Shown here: positions 18,962-27,971 of the stretch, piece after piece
Numbering within the stretch: position 1 is the stretch's first letter
Layout of the letters: the number at the start of each line of letters is the position of its first letter
Assembly: GCF_009749405.1 (NCBI RefSeq)
Contig: NZ_WBIQ01000001.1
Location: 310,001-374,000 of the forward strand
DNA: 64,000 bases
Reading direction: 5' to 3'
Source: Agromyces lapidis
GTDB taxonomy: Bacteria; Actinomycetota; Actinomycetes; Actinomycetales; Microbacteriaceae
Program-made: the position numbers and the translations under genes
The notes under the pieces: generated by a model
The model's database searches: none
What the model was told of the DNA's origin: nothing
What the model saw: the letters and a program-made list of their open reading frames with translations, nothing else

Positions 18962-20101
18962 GTGCACGGGGTGCGGGTCGGAGTGATCGGTGGCGGACAG
19001 CTGGCCCGGATGATGATTCCTGCGGCGATCGAACTCGGGGTCGACCTCCGGGTGCTCGCCGAGCAGAGCGGCATGTCGGCCGAGATCGCCGCGGAGCGGG
19101 TCGGCGACTACACCGACACCGCGACGGTGCTCGAGTTCGCGAAGACCGTCGACGTCGTCACCTTCGACCACGAGCACGTCCCCCAGGACGTGCTCCGCGC
19201 CATGGTCGACGCCGGCATCGCGGTGCATCCCGGCCCCGACGCGCTGGCCGTCGCGCAGGACAAGCTTGTCATGCGGCAGCGCCTCTCGGAGCTCGGCCTC
19301 CCGGTGCCCGACTGGGCGCGCGTCGAGACCGCCGAAGAACTCGACGCGTTCATCTCCGAGCACGGCGGTGCCGCGGTCGTGAAGACGCCGCGCGGCGGGT
19401 ACGACGGCAAGGGCGTCCGAGTCGTGCACAGCGCGGCCGAGGTCGCCGAGTGGTTCGCGACGATCGTCGAGGACGGTCGTCAGGGCGCGCTGCTCGTCGA
19501 GGAGCTCGTCGACTTCCGCCGTGAGCTGGCGCAGCTCGTCGCCCGCCGCCCGAGCGGTGAGATCGCGGCCTGGCCCGTCGTCGAGACCCTGCAGGTCGGC
19601 GGTGTCTGCAGCGAGGTGATCGCGCCCGCACCCCGCTCGGCCGGACGTCTCGCCGACGTCGCCGCCGAGGTCGCGATCACGATCGCAGAGGGGCTCGGCG
19701 TCACCGGTGTGCTCGCGGTCGAGCTCTTCGAGACCACCGACGACCGCATCCTCGTGAACGAACTCGCGATGCGCCCGCACAACAGCGGCCACTGGTCGAT
19801 GGACGGGTCGACGACGGGCCAGTTCGAGCAGCACCTGCGCGCGGTGCTCGACCTGCCGCTCGGCGCCACCGGTAGCCACGGCGACTGGTCGGTCATGGTC
19901 AACGTGCTCGGCGGACCGGCCGAGGGCGCGCTGACCGACCGCTACGCCGAGGCGCTCGCCGGCCACCCCACGGTCAAGGTGCACAACTACGGCAAGGCGC
20001 CCCGACCGGGGCGCAAGATCGGTCACGTGACGGCGACGGGCGATGATCTCGACTCGGTCGTGTACGAGGCCCGCGCGGCTGCGGCGTTCTTCCAGGACTG
20101 A
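18962..20101 (+). CDS. purK: 5-(carboxyamino)imidazole ribonucleotide synthase
   Basis: ATP-grasp enzyme that forms N5-CAIR from AIR, ATP and bicarbonate in purine synthesis. 379 residues: N-terminal VGVIGGGQLARMM, the family signature TFDHEHVP, ATP-grasp loops VVKTPRGGYDGKGV and VEELVDFRRELA, and metal-binding NELAMRPHNSGHWS. GTG 18962 is taken as the start; the DHEHV and QLARMM motifs are at normal distances. purE follows after 90 nt with its own promoter. Confidence 0.95.
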   Translation: MHGVRVGVIGGGQLARMMIPAAIELGVDLRVLAEQSGMSAEIAAERVGDYTDTATVLEFAKTVDVVTFDHEHVPQDVLRAMVDAGIAVHPGPDALAVAQDKLVMRQRLSELGLPVPDWARVETAEELDAFISEHGGAAVVKTPRGGYDGKGVRVVHSAAEVAEWFATIVEDGRQGALLVEELVDFRRELAQLVARRPSGEIAAWPVVETLQVGGVCSEVIAPAPRSAGRLADVAAEVAITIAEGLGVTGVLAVELFETTDDRILVNELAMRPHNSGHWSMDGSTTGQFEQHLRAVLDLPLGATGSHGDWSVMVNVLGGPAEGALTDRYAEALAGHPTVKVHNYGKAPRPGRKIGHVTATGDDLDSVVYEARAAAAFFQD

Positions 20102-20178
20102 GCCTGCGGGCTCGGCACCGGGCACCGGACGACGCCGGCGTCGCGGTGTCGTTGCGGACATCTCCCAGCACCCGGCCG

Positions 20179-20184
20179 TACACT
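20179..20184 (+). promoter_or_regulatory. -10 box of purE
   Basis: TACACT, 7 nt before GTG 20192; leaderless arrangement. Confidence 0.5.
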
Positions 20185-20191
20185 CGATCAA

Positions 20192-20698
20192 GTGACTGAG
20201 ACGAACACCAGCCCCCTCGTCGGCGTCGTGATGGGTTCCGATTCCGACTGGACCGTCATGAGCGAGGCCTCCGCAGTGCTCGACGAGTTCGGCATCGCCC
20301 ACGAGGTCGAGGTCGTCTCGGCGCACCGCACGCCCGAGAAGATGATCGCCTACGGCAAGCAGGCGGCCGCTCGCGGCCTCAAGGTCATCATCGCCGGCGC
20401 CGGCGGCGCCGCGCACCTGCCCGGCATGCTCGCCTCGGTCACGACCCTGCCCGTCATCGGCGTGCCGGTGCCGCTCGCGAAGCTCGACGGACTCGACTCG
20501 CTGCTCTCGATCGTGCAGATGCCCGGCGGCATCCCCGTTGCGACCATGGCGATCGGCGGTGCGAAGAACGCCGGCCTCTACGCCGCGCGCGTGCTCGGGG
20601 CATCCGACCCCGCGATCGCCGAAGCCCTCGACCGGTACGCACGCGACCTCGCCGCCCTCGTCGAGGAGAAGAACGAGCGGTTGAAGCAGTCGCGATGA
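20192..20698 (+). CDS. purE: N5-carboxyaminoimidazole ribonucleotide mutase
   Basis: Converts N5-CAIR to CAIR, the step after PurK. 168 residues with class I PurE motifs: [10 protein letters not shown] near residue 14, [20 protein letters not shown] and [20 protein letters not shown]. The GTG start is fixed by the -10 box 7 nt upstream. Its TGA overlaps the ATG of the LCP gene by 4 nt. Confidence 0.95.
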   Translation: MTETNTSPLVGVVMGSDSDWTVMSEASAVLDEFGIAHEVEVVSAHRTPEKMIAYGKQAAARGLKVIIAGAGGAAHLPGMLASVTTLPVIGVPVPLAKLDGLDSLLSIVQMPGGIPVATMAIGGAKNAGLYAARVLGASDPAIAEALDRYARDLAALVEEKNERLKQSR

Positions 20699-22068
20699 GC
20701 CTCGCAGCAAGCCCCATCCGCTACCCGGATGTCGCCTCGCGCACCGTGATGACCCGTCGCGGCTGGTGGCTCGTCGTGCTCAACTTCCTCATCCCCGGTG
20801 CGCCGCAGGTGCTCGCGGGCAACCGGCGGCTCGGGCGCTTCGGGCTCGGGGCGACCCTCGTGCTCTGGGTGCTCGCCGTGCTCGCCCTGCTCGCGTGGCT
20901 GTTCTGGCGCACCGCGCTGTTCACGATCGCCTCGACGCCCTGGACGCTGTGGCTCGTCGCCCTCGTGCTCGCGTTCTACGCCGTGCTGTGGGTGGTGCTG
21001 ACGCTCGACACGCTGCGGCTCGTGCGGATCGTGAAGACCGCACCGTCGGCGCGCGGTTGGATCGCGGGGCTCACGACGGTCGTCATGGTGCTGGTCTCGG
21101 GCACGGCGGCCTACGGGGCCTACCTCGCCACGACGACCGGCGGCGTGATCTCGTCGATGTTCATCGCCGGCCCGACCGAGCCGCCCGACGAGAACGGGCG
21201 CTACAACATCCTGCTGCTCGGCGGCGACTCCGGCCCCGACCGCGAGGGCATGCGCCCCGACAGCATGTCGATCGTCTCGATCGACGCCGACACCGGCGCG
21301 GCCGTCACGATCGGCCTGCCGCGCGACCTCGAGTACTTCCCGTTCTCAGAGGGATCGCCGCTCGCCGAGGTCTACCCCGAGGGCTACGGCGCGATCGACG
21401 GCTGCGAGGTCGACGTCTGCCAGCTGAACTCGGTGTACACCGAGGTCGAGCTGAAGAGCCCCGAGATGTACCCGAACGCCGTCGCCGAAGGGTCCGAGCC
21501 CGGCATCGAGGGCGTGCGCGACGCGGCCGAGGGCATCACGGGCCTCGACATCCAGTACTACGCGCTCATCGACATGCAGGGCTTCGAGGCCCTCATCAAC
21601 GCGCTCGGCGGGGTCGACATCGACGTCGAGACCCGCATCCCGATCGGTGGCGATGAGGACAACAACGGCGTCGACGGCTGGATCGAGCCCGGCCAGCAGC
21701 ACCTCAACGGCTACCACGCGCTCTGGTACGGCCGTGCACGCTACGGCGTCGCCGGCGGTGACTACGAGCGGATGGCCCGCCAGCGCGTCCTGCAGGAGGC
21801 GATCCTGCGGCAGTTCACGCCCACCAACGTGCTCGCGAAGTTCCAGGAGGTCGCCTCGGCCGGCGCCGAGACCGTGAAGACCGACGTGCCGCAGTCGATG
21901 CTCGGCTACTTCGTCGGCCTCGCGATGAAGACGAAGGAGCTGCCGATGGGGCACGTCGAGCTGACGCCCGACAACGGCATCGACCCGACCGACCCCGACT
22001 ACGAGTACATCCGCCAGCTCGTCGCCGAGGCGATCGCTCCTCCGGCGACGGAGGAACCGGCCGAGTAG
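20695..22068 (+). CDS. LCP (LytR-CpsA-Psr) family glycopolymer transferase
   Basis: Attaches undecaprenyl-linked wall polymers to peptidoglycan on the outer membrane face. 457 residues: four N-terminal hydrophobic segments (residues ~22-45, 53-72, 79-103, 117-142) instead of the usual single one, then an extracellular LCP domain with [33 protein letters not shown] and the C-terminal [13 protein letters not shown]. It is translationally coupled to purE (ATGA overlap). It stands at the edge of the glycopolymer locus and is the obvious candidate to ligate one of its products. Confidence 0.88.
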   Translation: MSLAASPIRYPDVASRTVMTRRGWWLVVLNFLIPGAPQVLAGNRRLGRFGLGATLVLWVLAVLALLAWLFWRTALFTIASTPWTLWLVALVLAFYAVLWVVLTLDTLRLVRIVKTAPSARGWIAGLTTVVMVLVSGTAAYGAYLATTTGGVISSMFIAGPTEPPDENGRYNILLLGGDSGPDREGMRPDSMSIVSIDADTGAAVTIGLPRDLEYFPFSEGSPLAEVYPEGYGAIDGCEVDVCQLNSVYTEVELKSPEMYPNAVAEGSEPGIEGVRDAAEGITGLDIQYYALIDMQGFEALINALGGVDIDVETRIPIGGDEDNNGVDGWIEPGQQHLNGYHALWYGRARYGVAGGDYERMARQRVLQEAILRQFTPTNVLAKFQEVASAGAETVKTDVPQSMLGYFVGLAMKTKELPMGHVELTPDNGIDPTDPDYEYIRQLVAEAIAPPATEEPAE

Positions 22069-22114
22069 CCGCACGCGGCGGCTCATGCGGACGCGGTTGC
22101 CGTTGTCGTCGTGG

Positions 22115-22135
22115 CTGCGGCGTCCGTCGCCGCAG
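22115..22135. terminator. Hairpin between convergent LCP and glycosyltransferase genes
   Basis: Perfect 8-bp stem CTGCGGCG/CGCCGCAG with loop tccgt in the 76-nt gap between the two stop codons. Confidence 0.5.
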
Positions 22136-22144
22136 GCGGTCGGC

Positions 22145-23284
22145 TCAGAGGTCGGCGTGCAGCTGCCAGACGCGCTCGGCCGAGTCCCGCCAGGTGAAGG
22201 CCTGCGCGCGGTCGGTGCCGGCGATCGAGAGGCGATCGGCGAGCTCGGAGTCCTCGACGACCGCGGTGATCGCCGCCGCGAGGCGTTCAGCGTAGCCCGT
22301 TCCGCCGCCGACGGCGACGGAACGGCCCGCCTCGGCCGCGACCTCGACGTACGCGGGGGCATCGGAATGGATGACGGGGACGCCCAGGCTGAACGCCTCG
22401 ATGAGCGAGGTGCCCGAGCCCTCGTCGTGGCTCGGCGCGACGAACGCGGTGGCGCCCGAGAGCACCGTCGCGAGGTCGGCGGGGTCGTCGAGCTCGAGCG
22501 CCCGCACCCGGCCGCGAGCGATCCCGGCCTCCTCGGCGACCGCGGCCAGATGCAGCTCGCCCCAGTTCTCGGGACCGAGCACGATGATCGGGAGGTCGGG
22601 GGAGTCGGCGCGCCCGAGCGCCTCGAGCAGGTCGACGACGCCGTTGCGCGGATCGAGCGTTCCCGCCGTGACGAGGTAGTCGCGGGGGAGCGCGAAGCGC
22701 GCCGCGCGGTCGGCGGCGTCGCGCGGGAGCTTCAGGCCGAGACGCGGTGCGGTGCCGATGACCCGCACGCGGTCGCCGAAGTCGGCGACCATCGCGAGCC
22801 GCTCGGCGAGGGCGTGGGTCGGCACCACGATGGCGTCGGCGTGCTTGCGCGCGCGCTTCATCATGGCCTTGTTCCACGCGACGGTCGTCGCCGTGAGCGA
22901 CTCGGGGTGGGTCCACGCGAGGAGGTCGTGCACGGTGGCGACCGTCTGGTCGACCCCGGCCGAGGCGTCGTGACGGCGCAGCGGCGCGAACAGGCTCGGT
23001 GCGTGGATCATGCCGCCGCCGGGCGAGGTCGTGAGGCCGAACTGCCACGCGGCGACCAGCTCGCGTCGTGCGAGGCTCGACTTGTAGAGCCCCGACAGGC
23101 CCGGAAAGCGTTCGAGCAGCAGCTCGTAGTCGCTCGGCAGCGACGACGAGACCACGCCCTCGACCTCGCACCCCGGAGGGGCCGTGTCGATGAGCGCGGC
23201 AGTGATCGCGTTGGTGTAGCGGCCGAGCGCGCCCGGTACGGGTGCGACCACCTGGTCGACGATCATCCGAAGCGTCGTGGGCAT
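22145..23284 (-). CDS. Glycosyltransferase family 4/1 (GT-B)
   Basis: Cytosolic GT-B glycosyltransferase of 379 residues. The N-terminal Rossmann half has VDQVVAPVPGALGRYTNAI; the C-terminal half shows the donor-binding site VAPSHDEGSGTSLIEAFSLG (glutamates of the EX7E-type motif) and GVPVIHSDAPAYVEV. ATG 23284 is preceded closely by AAGGAGGGG, which decides it over an upstream codon at 23317. It is divergent from the GlfT1-like gene. The sugar is unknown; a role in the adjoining wall polymer is inferred. Confidence 0.82.
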   Translation of the reverse strand: MPTTLRMIVDQVVAPVPGALGRYTNAITAALIDTAPPGCEVEGVVSSSLPSDYELLLERFPGLSGLYKSSLARRELVAAWQFGLTTSPGGGMIHAPSLFAPLRRHDASAGVDQTVATVHDLLAWTHPESLTATTVAWNKAMMKRARKHADAIVVPTHALAERLAMVADFGDRVRVIGTAPRLGLKLPRDAADRAARFALPRDYLVTAGTLDPRNGVVDLLEALGRADSPDLPIIVLGPENWGELHLAAVAEEAGIARGRVRALELDDPADLATVLSGATAFVAPSHDEGSGTSLIEAFSLGVPVIHSDAPAYVEVAAEAGRSVAVGGGTGYAERLAAAITAVVEDSELADRLSIAGTDRAQAFTWRDSAERVWQLHADL

Positions 23285-23450
23285 GCCCCTCCTTCGAGTG
23301 TCGTACGGTCGAATCACCCAATCTATCGCCAGCTCCCCGAGAATCGGGCGTGAGCCCCGGTCTGTGGAAAGCTCGAAGCCGCGGACAGGGCAAGATAGTG
23401 GGGAGCCTTCCCGAGAGTCCGGGACGCATTCCCGAGATCAGCGAGAGTCG

Positions 23451-24401
23451 ATGAGTCCGTCACCTGTGCCACCGCGCGTCGTCGCCGTCGTCGTCGCCTA
23501 CAACCGGGCCGAGCTCCTCGCCGAGGTGCTCGACGCACTCGCCGCCCAGCGCGTCGCACTCGCGAAGGTCGTCGTCGTCGACAACGCCTCCACGGATGCC
23601 TCGGCCGAGGTGGCACGTGCCGCGGGCGACCTCGTCGACCTCGTCAGCCTGCCGCGCAACACGGGCGGCGCCGGCGGCTTCGCCGCGGGCATGGCGGTCG
23701 CCATCGCCGACCACGAGCCCGACTGGCTCTGGCTCATGGACGACGACACCGTGCCGACGGAGGGCGCACTGGCCGAACTCCTGGCCGCCGTCGAGGGCAC
23801 CGACCACGTCGTCGCCGGCTCCCGCGTCGTCTGGCACGACGGCACCGAGCACCCGATGAACACCCCCCGCGAGAAGCCCTTCGTCGGCAAGGACGAGCGC
23901 GTCGCCGCGGCGCGCCGCGGTGGCATCCCGATTCGCAGCACCTCGTTCGTCTCGATGCTCGTGCGTGCCGACGTGGTGCGCGAGATCGGTCTGCCCATCG
24001 CCGACTACTTCATCTGGAACGACGACTTCGAGTACTCGACGCGGGCCCTGCGCGGGCGCCGCGGACTGCACGTGCCCGCCTCCGTCGTCGTGCACAAGAC
24101 GAAGGTGCTCGGAGCGACCGACGCCGACCCGGGGCCGCGCTTCTACTACGAGGTGCGCAACAAGCTGTGGATGTTCCGGCGCTCGCAGAGCCTCGGCCCG
24201 TTCGAGAAGGCGGTGTACGGCGCGTCGAGCGTGCGCCGCTGGATCCGTACCTTCGTTCGCTCCGCCGATCGCACCGTGCTCCGCGACGGCTGGCGCCGCG
24301 GCTACCGCGACGGCACCCGCACCCGGCCGCGGCCGAACGCGATGGCCCTCGAGGGTCTCGGCCGTGCGAGCGATGCCGTGGCACAGGTGGAGCCTGCATG
24401 A
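23451..24401 (+). CDS. GT2 glycosyltransferase, GlfT1-like (putative galactofuranosyltransferase)
   Basis: 316-residue GT-A enzyme. It begins VVAVVVAYNRAELLAEVLDA; VVVDNASTDAS, LPRNTGGAGGFAAGM and the metal-binding LMDDDTVP follow, with IWNDDFEYSTRA near residue 185 and RFYYEVRNKLWMF near 230. The RNxGGAGGF and RN-K patterns recall mycobacterial GlfT1 and rhamnosyl/galactofuranosyl GT2 enzymes, which would fit the UDP-galactopyranose mutase and GlfT2-like genes at 49-52 kb. The substrate is inferred from those motifs only. ATG 23451 has a weak GAGAG site. The next gene overlaps by 4 nt. Confidence 0.75.
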   Translation: MSPSPVPPRVVAVVVAYNRAELLAEVLDALAAQRVALAKVVVVDNASTDASAEVARAAGDLVDLVSLPRNTGGAGGFAAGMAVAIADHEPDWLWLMDDDTVPTEGALAELLAAVEGTDHVVAGSRVVWHDGTEHPMNTPREKPFVGKDERVAAARRGGIPIRSTSFVSMLVRADVVREIGLPIADYFIWNDDFEYSTRALRGRRGLHVPASVVVHKTKVLGATDADPGPRFYYEVRNKLWMFRRSQSLGPFEKAVYGASSVRRWIRTFVRSADRTVLRDGWRRGYRDGTRTRPRPNAMALEGLGRASDAVAQVEPA

Positions 24402-25228
24402 GCGCGGACTTCTCGCTGCTCATGCCCGTCTACCGCGGCGACGACGCCGCGCACTTCGCCAAGGCCTTCACCTCGAGCGTCGGCGAGCAGACCATCAAGC
24501 CGTCGCAGGTCGTCCTCGTGCAGGACGGCCCGGTCGACGAGGAGCTCGCCGCGGCGATCGACCGCGTCGTCGACGCGAGCCCCGTGCCCGTCACGCGGCA
24601 CGTCATCGATGAGAACGTCGGGCTCGCCCGTGCGCTCGACCTCGGGCTCACCCTGTGCGAGCACGAGATCGTCGCGCGCATCGACGCCGACGACATCTCG
24701 CTGCCCGAGCGCTTCGCACGTCAGCTCCCGGTCGTCGAGGGCGGCGTCGACCTGCTCGGCACCGGCATGTTCGAGTTCCTCGACGACGGCGGCGCCATCG
24801 TCGGCCGACGCACCCCGCGCACCGGGCACGACGAGATCGCCCGCTACGCGCGCTTCCACGACCCGTTCAGCCACCCCACGGTCATGTACCGACGCAGCGC
24901 CGTCGAGCGGGCGGGCGGGTACCAGCCGCTCGGGCTGATGGAGGACTACTGGCTGTTCGCGAGGATGATCGACGCCGGGGCATCCGTCGAGAACCTCGTC
25001 GAACCGCTCGTGATGTACCGCGTCGGCGCGGGCGCCTACGCCCGCCGCGGTGGGAAGGCGCAGTGGCGCAGCGAGCTGCAGCTGCAGCGGGCGCTGCGCC
25101 GGATCCGCTTCACGAGCCGGTGGGAGTACCTGCGCAACGTGACCGTACGCGGGGTGTACCGCTTCGTGCCCGAAGGGGTGCGGAAGGTCGCGTACCGCAA
25201 GCTGATCGCAGGCGGCCACTCGAGCTGA
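24398..25228 (+). CDS. GT2 family glycosyltransferase
   Basis: 276-residue GT-A glycosyltransferase acting at the inner membrane face. FSLLMPVYRGDDAAHF starts the nucleotide-binding fold; VLVQDGPVDEEL, RIDADDISLPERF (metal-binding D-x-D) and GGYQPLGLMEDYWLFARM (catalytic region) follow. The ATG overlaps the previous stop (ATGA), so it is co-translated with the GlfT1-like gene. The family resembles rhamnosyl- or mannosyl-transferases of capsule loci; specificity is not deducible. Confidence 0.83.
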   Translation: MSADFSLLMPVYRGDDAAHFAKAFTSSVGEQTIKPSQVVLVQDGPVDEELAAAIDRVVDASPVPVTRHVIDENVGLARALDLGLTLCEHEIVARIDADDISLPERFARQLPVVEGGVDLLGTGMFEFLDDGGAIVGRRTPRTGHDEIARYARFHDPFSHPTVMYRRSAVERAGGYQPLGLMEDYWLFARMIDAGASVENLVEPLVMYRVGAGAYARRGGKAQWRSELQLQRALRRIRFTSRWEYLRNVTVRGVYRFVPEGVRKVAYRKLIAGGHSS

Positions 25229-25338
25229 CCCGTCGTGATGGCCCCTCGGCCGACGCGCGCGAGATCTCCGGATCACCCGTTCCCGGGCTCGGGTCGATAG
25301 CATGGGCGCAGCCGGAGTTCGGGGGGGCAGGCGTTCGG

Positions 25339-27894
25339 ATGGTGCGTACAGGGCGGAAGTCGCGGATTCTCGCGGTGATCACGGCGATGGTTCTCGCCGT
25401 CGGACTCGCGACAGCCGATGGCATCGCGAATGAGGAGCCGGCGACGGCGGCGGTGGGTTCCGCGTTCAATCCGGGGATGATCATCACCGACGCGGTCTTC
25501 TACGACAGTTCGACGATGACGGTGGCGCAGATCCAGTCGTTCCTGAATGCGCGGGTGCCGTCCTGCCGCTCGGGGTACGTGTGTCTGAAGAGCTTCCGGC
25601 AGACGACGACGTCGCAGCCGGCGCGGAGCGAAGGCTGCTCTGCGTACGCCGGTCAGGCGAACGAGTCTGCCGCCCTCATCATCTACAAGGTGTCCCGCGC
25701 GTGCGGGATCAATCCGCAGAGCCTGCTCGTCCTGCTCGAGAAGGAGCAGGGGCTGGTGACCGACACCTGGCCGACATCACGGCAGTATCGGTCTGCGACC
25801 GGCTACGGATGCCCCGACACGGCCGATTGCGACGCCAACTACTACGGCTTCTTCAATCAGGTGTACCACGCGGCATGGCAGTTCAAGAAGTATCGCGCCC
25901 GCCCGACGATCCGCGCGTACCAGGCCGGGCGCTACAACACGATCCAGTGGCATCCGAACGCCGCCTGCGGCACCTCGCAGGTGTACATCCAGAACCAGGC
26001 GACCGCAGGCCTCTACCTGTACACGCCCTACCGGCCGAACGCCGCGGCGCTGCAGAATCTCTACGGGTCGGGCGACGCCTGCTCGAGCTACGGCAATCGC
26101 AACTTCTGGCGGATGTTCACCGACTGGTTCGGGTCGACCGGAGCGTACGCCGTCGATCCCAATCTGGTTTCACTCTTCAACTCGACCGGTGGGGCGACCG
26201 GAATACTGGGCCTGGCGACGGACAAGCCCGTACGTTACAGCGACGGCGGCGTGGGGCAGGAGTTCCAGCGCGGGTGGGCCTACTGGCACTCGACGACCGG
26301 GGCATTCCGAACGGCGAGCACGATCGGGAAGTCGTACATCACTCTGAAGGGTCCGACCGGTGTCCTCGGGTACCCGCTCGCGAACCCGAAGAGCGAGCCG
26401 CTGTCGGGTACGAGCCAGAGGTTCCAGAAAGGTTCGCTCTACTACTCGCGCTCGACGGGGATCCATATCGTCTCCGGCAAGATCCTCACCTCGTACGTCA
26501 CCCTCAAGGGTCCGGCGGGCGTGCTCGGCTTCCCCGTTTACAGTGCGATCGCCGGTCCGAACGGCGGATTCGGCCAGCAGTTCCAGAAGGGCTGGCTGTA
26601 CACCTCGCCGACCACGAGCATCCACCGCGTGTCCGGTCCGATCGCGACCTCGTACCAGGCGCTCAAGGGTCCGGCGGGGATCCTCGGCTACCCGATCGCC
26701 GCGCAGAAGGGCGCCGGCAACGGGTGGGTCAGCCAGGCCTTCGAGAAGGGCGTGCTGTACTACTCGCCGACCGGCGGCATCCACTATGTCCTGACGAAGA
26801 TGCAGGCGGGCTACGCGATCGCCGGTGGGATCACAGGAGCCCTCGGCGCGCCCGTGGATAGCACCAAGACCTTTGGCAACGGCCTCGGCCAGCAGTTCCA
26901 GAAGGGCTGGCTGTACTGGGGGCCCGAGACGGGCTTCGTGCGCAGCTCGGGCGTGATCGCGAAATCTTACGCCACCCTGAAAGGGCCGTCGGGACTGCTC
27001 GGGTTCCCGGTGTCGGCGCCGAAGACGGCGGCGACCGGTTGGACGAGTCAGACCTTCCAACGGGGGCTTCTCTACTACTCCTCCTCGCACGGCATCCACT
27101 ACGTGCTCAACGCGATGAATACGGCGTACGTCAAGGCGGGCGGACTGACCGGGAAGTACGGCGTTCCGATCGACAGCACGAAGTCCTATGCCGATGGCGG
27201 ATTCGGCCAACGGTTCAGCAAGGCGACGGTCTTCGTGTCCCCGAACGGGGTCGGGACGACGACCGGGGTGCTCGGAAGATCGCATTGGACGCTCGGCGGT
27301 GGCGGGGGTGTACTGGGGTACCCGACCGCGGTGCAGAAAGCGGAGCCCGGCAGCGGCCTCAGCCAGCAGTTCACCGGTGGCGGCCTGTACTACTCGCCGA
27401 AGCACAGCATCCACTACGTCCGCAGCGCGCTCAACACCGAGTATCTGCGCCGCGGCGGGGTGAGCGGTTCGCTCGGTCATCCCCTCGGCAGCACCGTCGT
27501 GTACAAGGGCGGATTCGGTCAGCGGTTCGTGAACGGTTGGCTCTACTCGTCGAACGCGACAGGGTTCCAGACGACCGCGGGTGCCATCGCGACCTCGTAC
27601 ACCGCCCTCGGCGGGCCCAATGGGGTGCTCGGCTACCCGGTCGGTCCGCAGCGGGGCGAGCCAGGTGGCGGGGTGAGCCAGGAGTTCCAGAACGGATGGC
27701 TGATCTGGTCGCCGGCCTCGGGGATCGATCGAATCGCCCGACCGATCGGCGAGTACTACTTCCAGAACGGCGGAACGGACGCCTTCGGGTATCCGAAGGA
27801 CAGCACCGTCGCCAAGACCGGCGGGGTGCTCGAGCAGGAGTTCACGAAGGTCAGGCTCCGTTGGACGAGCGCCGGCGGTGTCGTGAAATTCTGA
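25339..27894 (+). CDS. Secreted LGFP-repeat protein with N-terminal lysozyme-like domain
   Basis: 851 residues, exported: a Sec signal (RILAVITAMVLAVGLATADG) with cleavage probably near residue 38. Residues ~40-260 form a cysteine-rich domain whose SRACGINPQSLLVLLEKEQGL looks like the helix and catalytic-Glu region of lysozyme-like transglycosylases (inference). Residues ~270-851 hold eleven LGFP-type repeats of about 53 residues, with cores such as VLGYPLANPK, VLGFPVYSAI and ILGYPIAAQK, alternating with GQQFQKGWLYxS. LGFP repeats occur in wall-associated actinobacterial proteins. ATG 25339 lies ~36 nt after a TAGCAT box. It stands alone in the operon order and may anchor or remodel the wall polymer. 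Confidence 0.83.
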   Translation: MVRTGRKSRILAVITAMVLAVGLATADGIANEEPATAAVGSAFNPGMIITDAVFYDSSTMTVAQIQSFLNARVPSCRSGYVCLKSFRQTTTSQPARSEGCSAYAGQANESAALIIYKVSRACGINPQSLLVLLEKEQGLVTDTWPTSRQYRSATGYGCPDTADCDANYYGFFNQVYHAAWQFKKYRARPTIRAYQAGRYNTIQWHPNAACGTSQVYIQNQATAGLYLYTPYRPNAAALQNLYGSGDACSSYGNRNFWRMFTDWFGSTGAYAVDPNLVSLFNSTGGATGILGLATDKPVRYSDGGVGQEFQRGWAYWHSTTGAFRTASTIGKSYITLKGPTGVLGYPLANPKSEPLSGTSQRFQKGSLYYSRSTGIHIVSGKILTSYVTLKGPAGVLGFPVYSAIAGPNGGFGQQFQKGWLYTSPTTSIHRVSGPIATSYQALKGPAGILGYPIAAQKGAGNGWVSQAFEKGVLYYSPTGGIHYVLTKMQAGYAIAGGITGALGAPVDSTKTFGNGLGQQFQKGWLYWGPETGFVRSSGVIAKSYATLKGPSGLLGFPVSAPKTAATGWTSQTFQRGLLYYSSSHGIHYVLNAMNTAYVKAGGLTGKYGVPIDSTKSYADGGFGQRFSKATVFVSPNGVGTTTGVLGRSHWTLGGGGGVLGYPTAVQKAEPGSGLSQQFTGGGLYYSPKHSIHYVRSALNTEYLRRGGVSGSLGHPLGSTVVYKGGFGQRFVNGWLYSSNATGFQTTAGAIATSYTALGGPNGVLGYPVGPQRGEPGGGVSQEFQNGWLIWSPASGIDRIARPIGEYYFQNGGTDAFGYPKDSTVAKTGGVLEQEFTKVRLRWTSAGGVVKF

Positions 27895-27897
27895 TGC

Positions 27898-27925
27898 CGC
27901 GGGGCTCGGTCAGGTGCGCCCCGCG
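27898..27925 (+). terminator. Hairpin after the LGFP-repeat gene
   Basis: 8-bp stem CGCGGGGC/GCCCCGCG with a 12-nt loop, just after the TGA. Confidence 0.45.
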
Positions 27926-27958
27926 CGAGGACTGCGGTCGTGGATGCCCGCCCGCAAC

Positions 27959-27964
27959 TAAGAT
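27959..27964 (+). promoter_or_regulatory. -10 box of the glycosyltransferase at 27972
   Basis: TAAGAT, 7 nt before GTG 27972; leaderless arrangement. Confidence 0.5.
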
Positions 27965-27971
27965 GTCCTGA

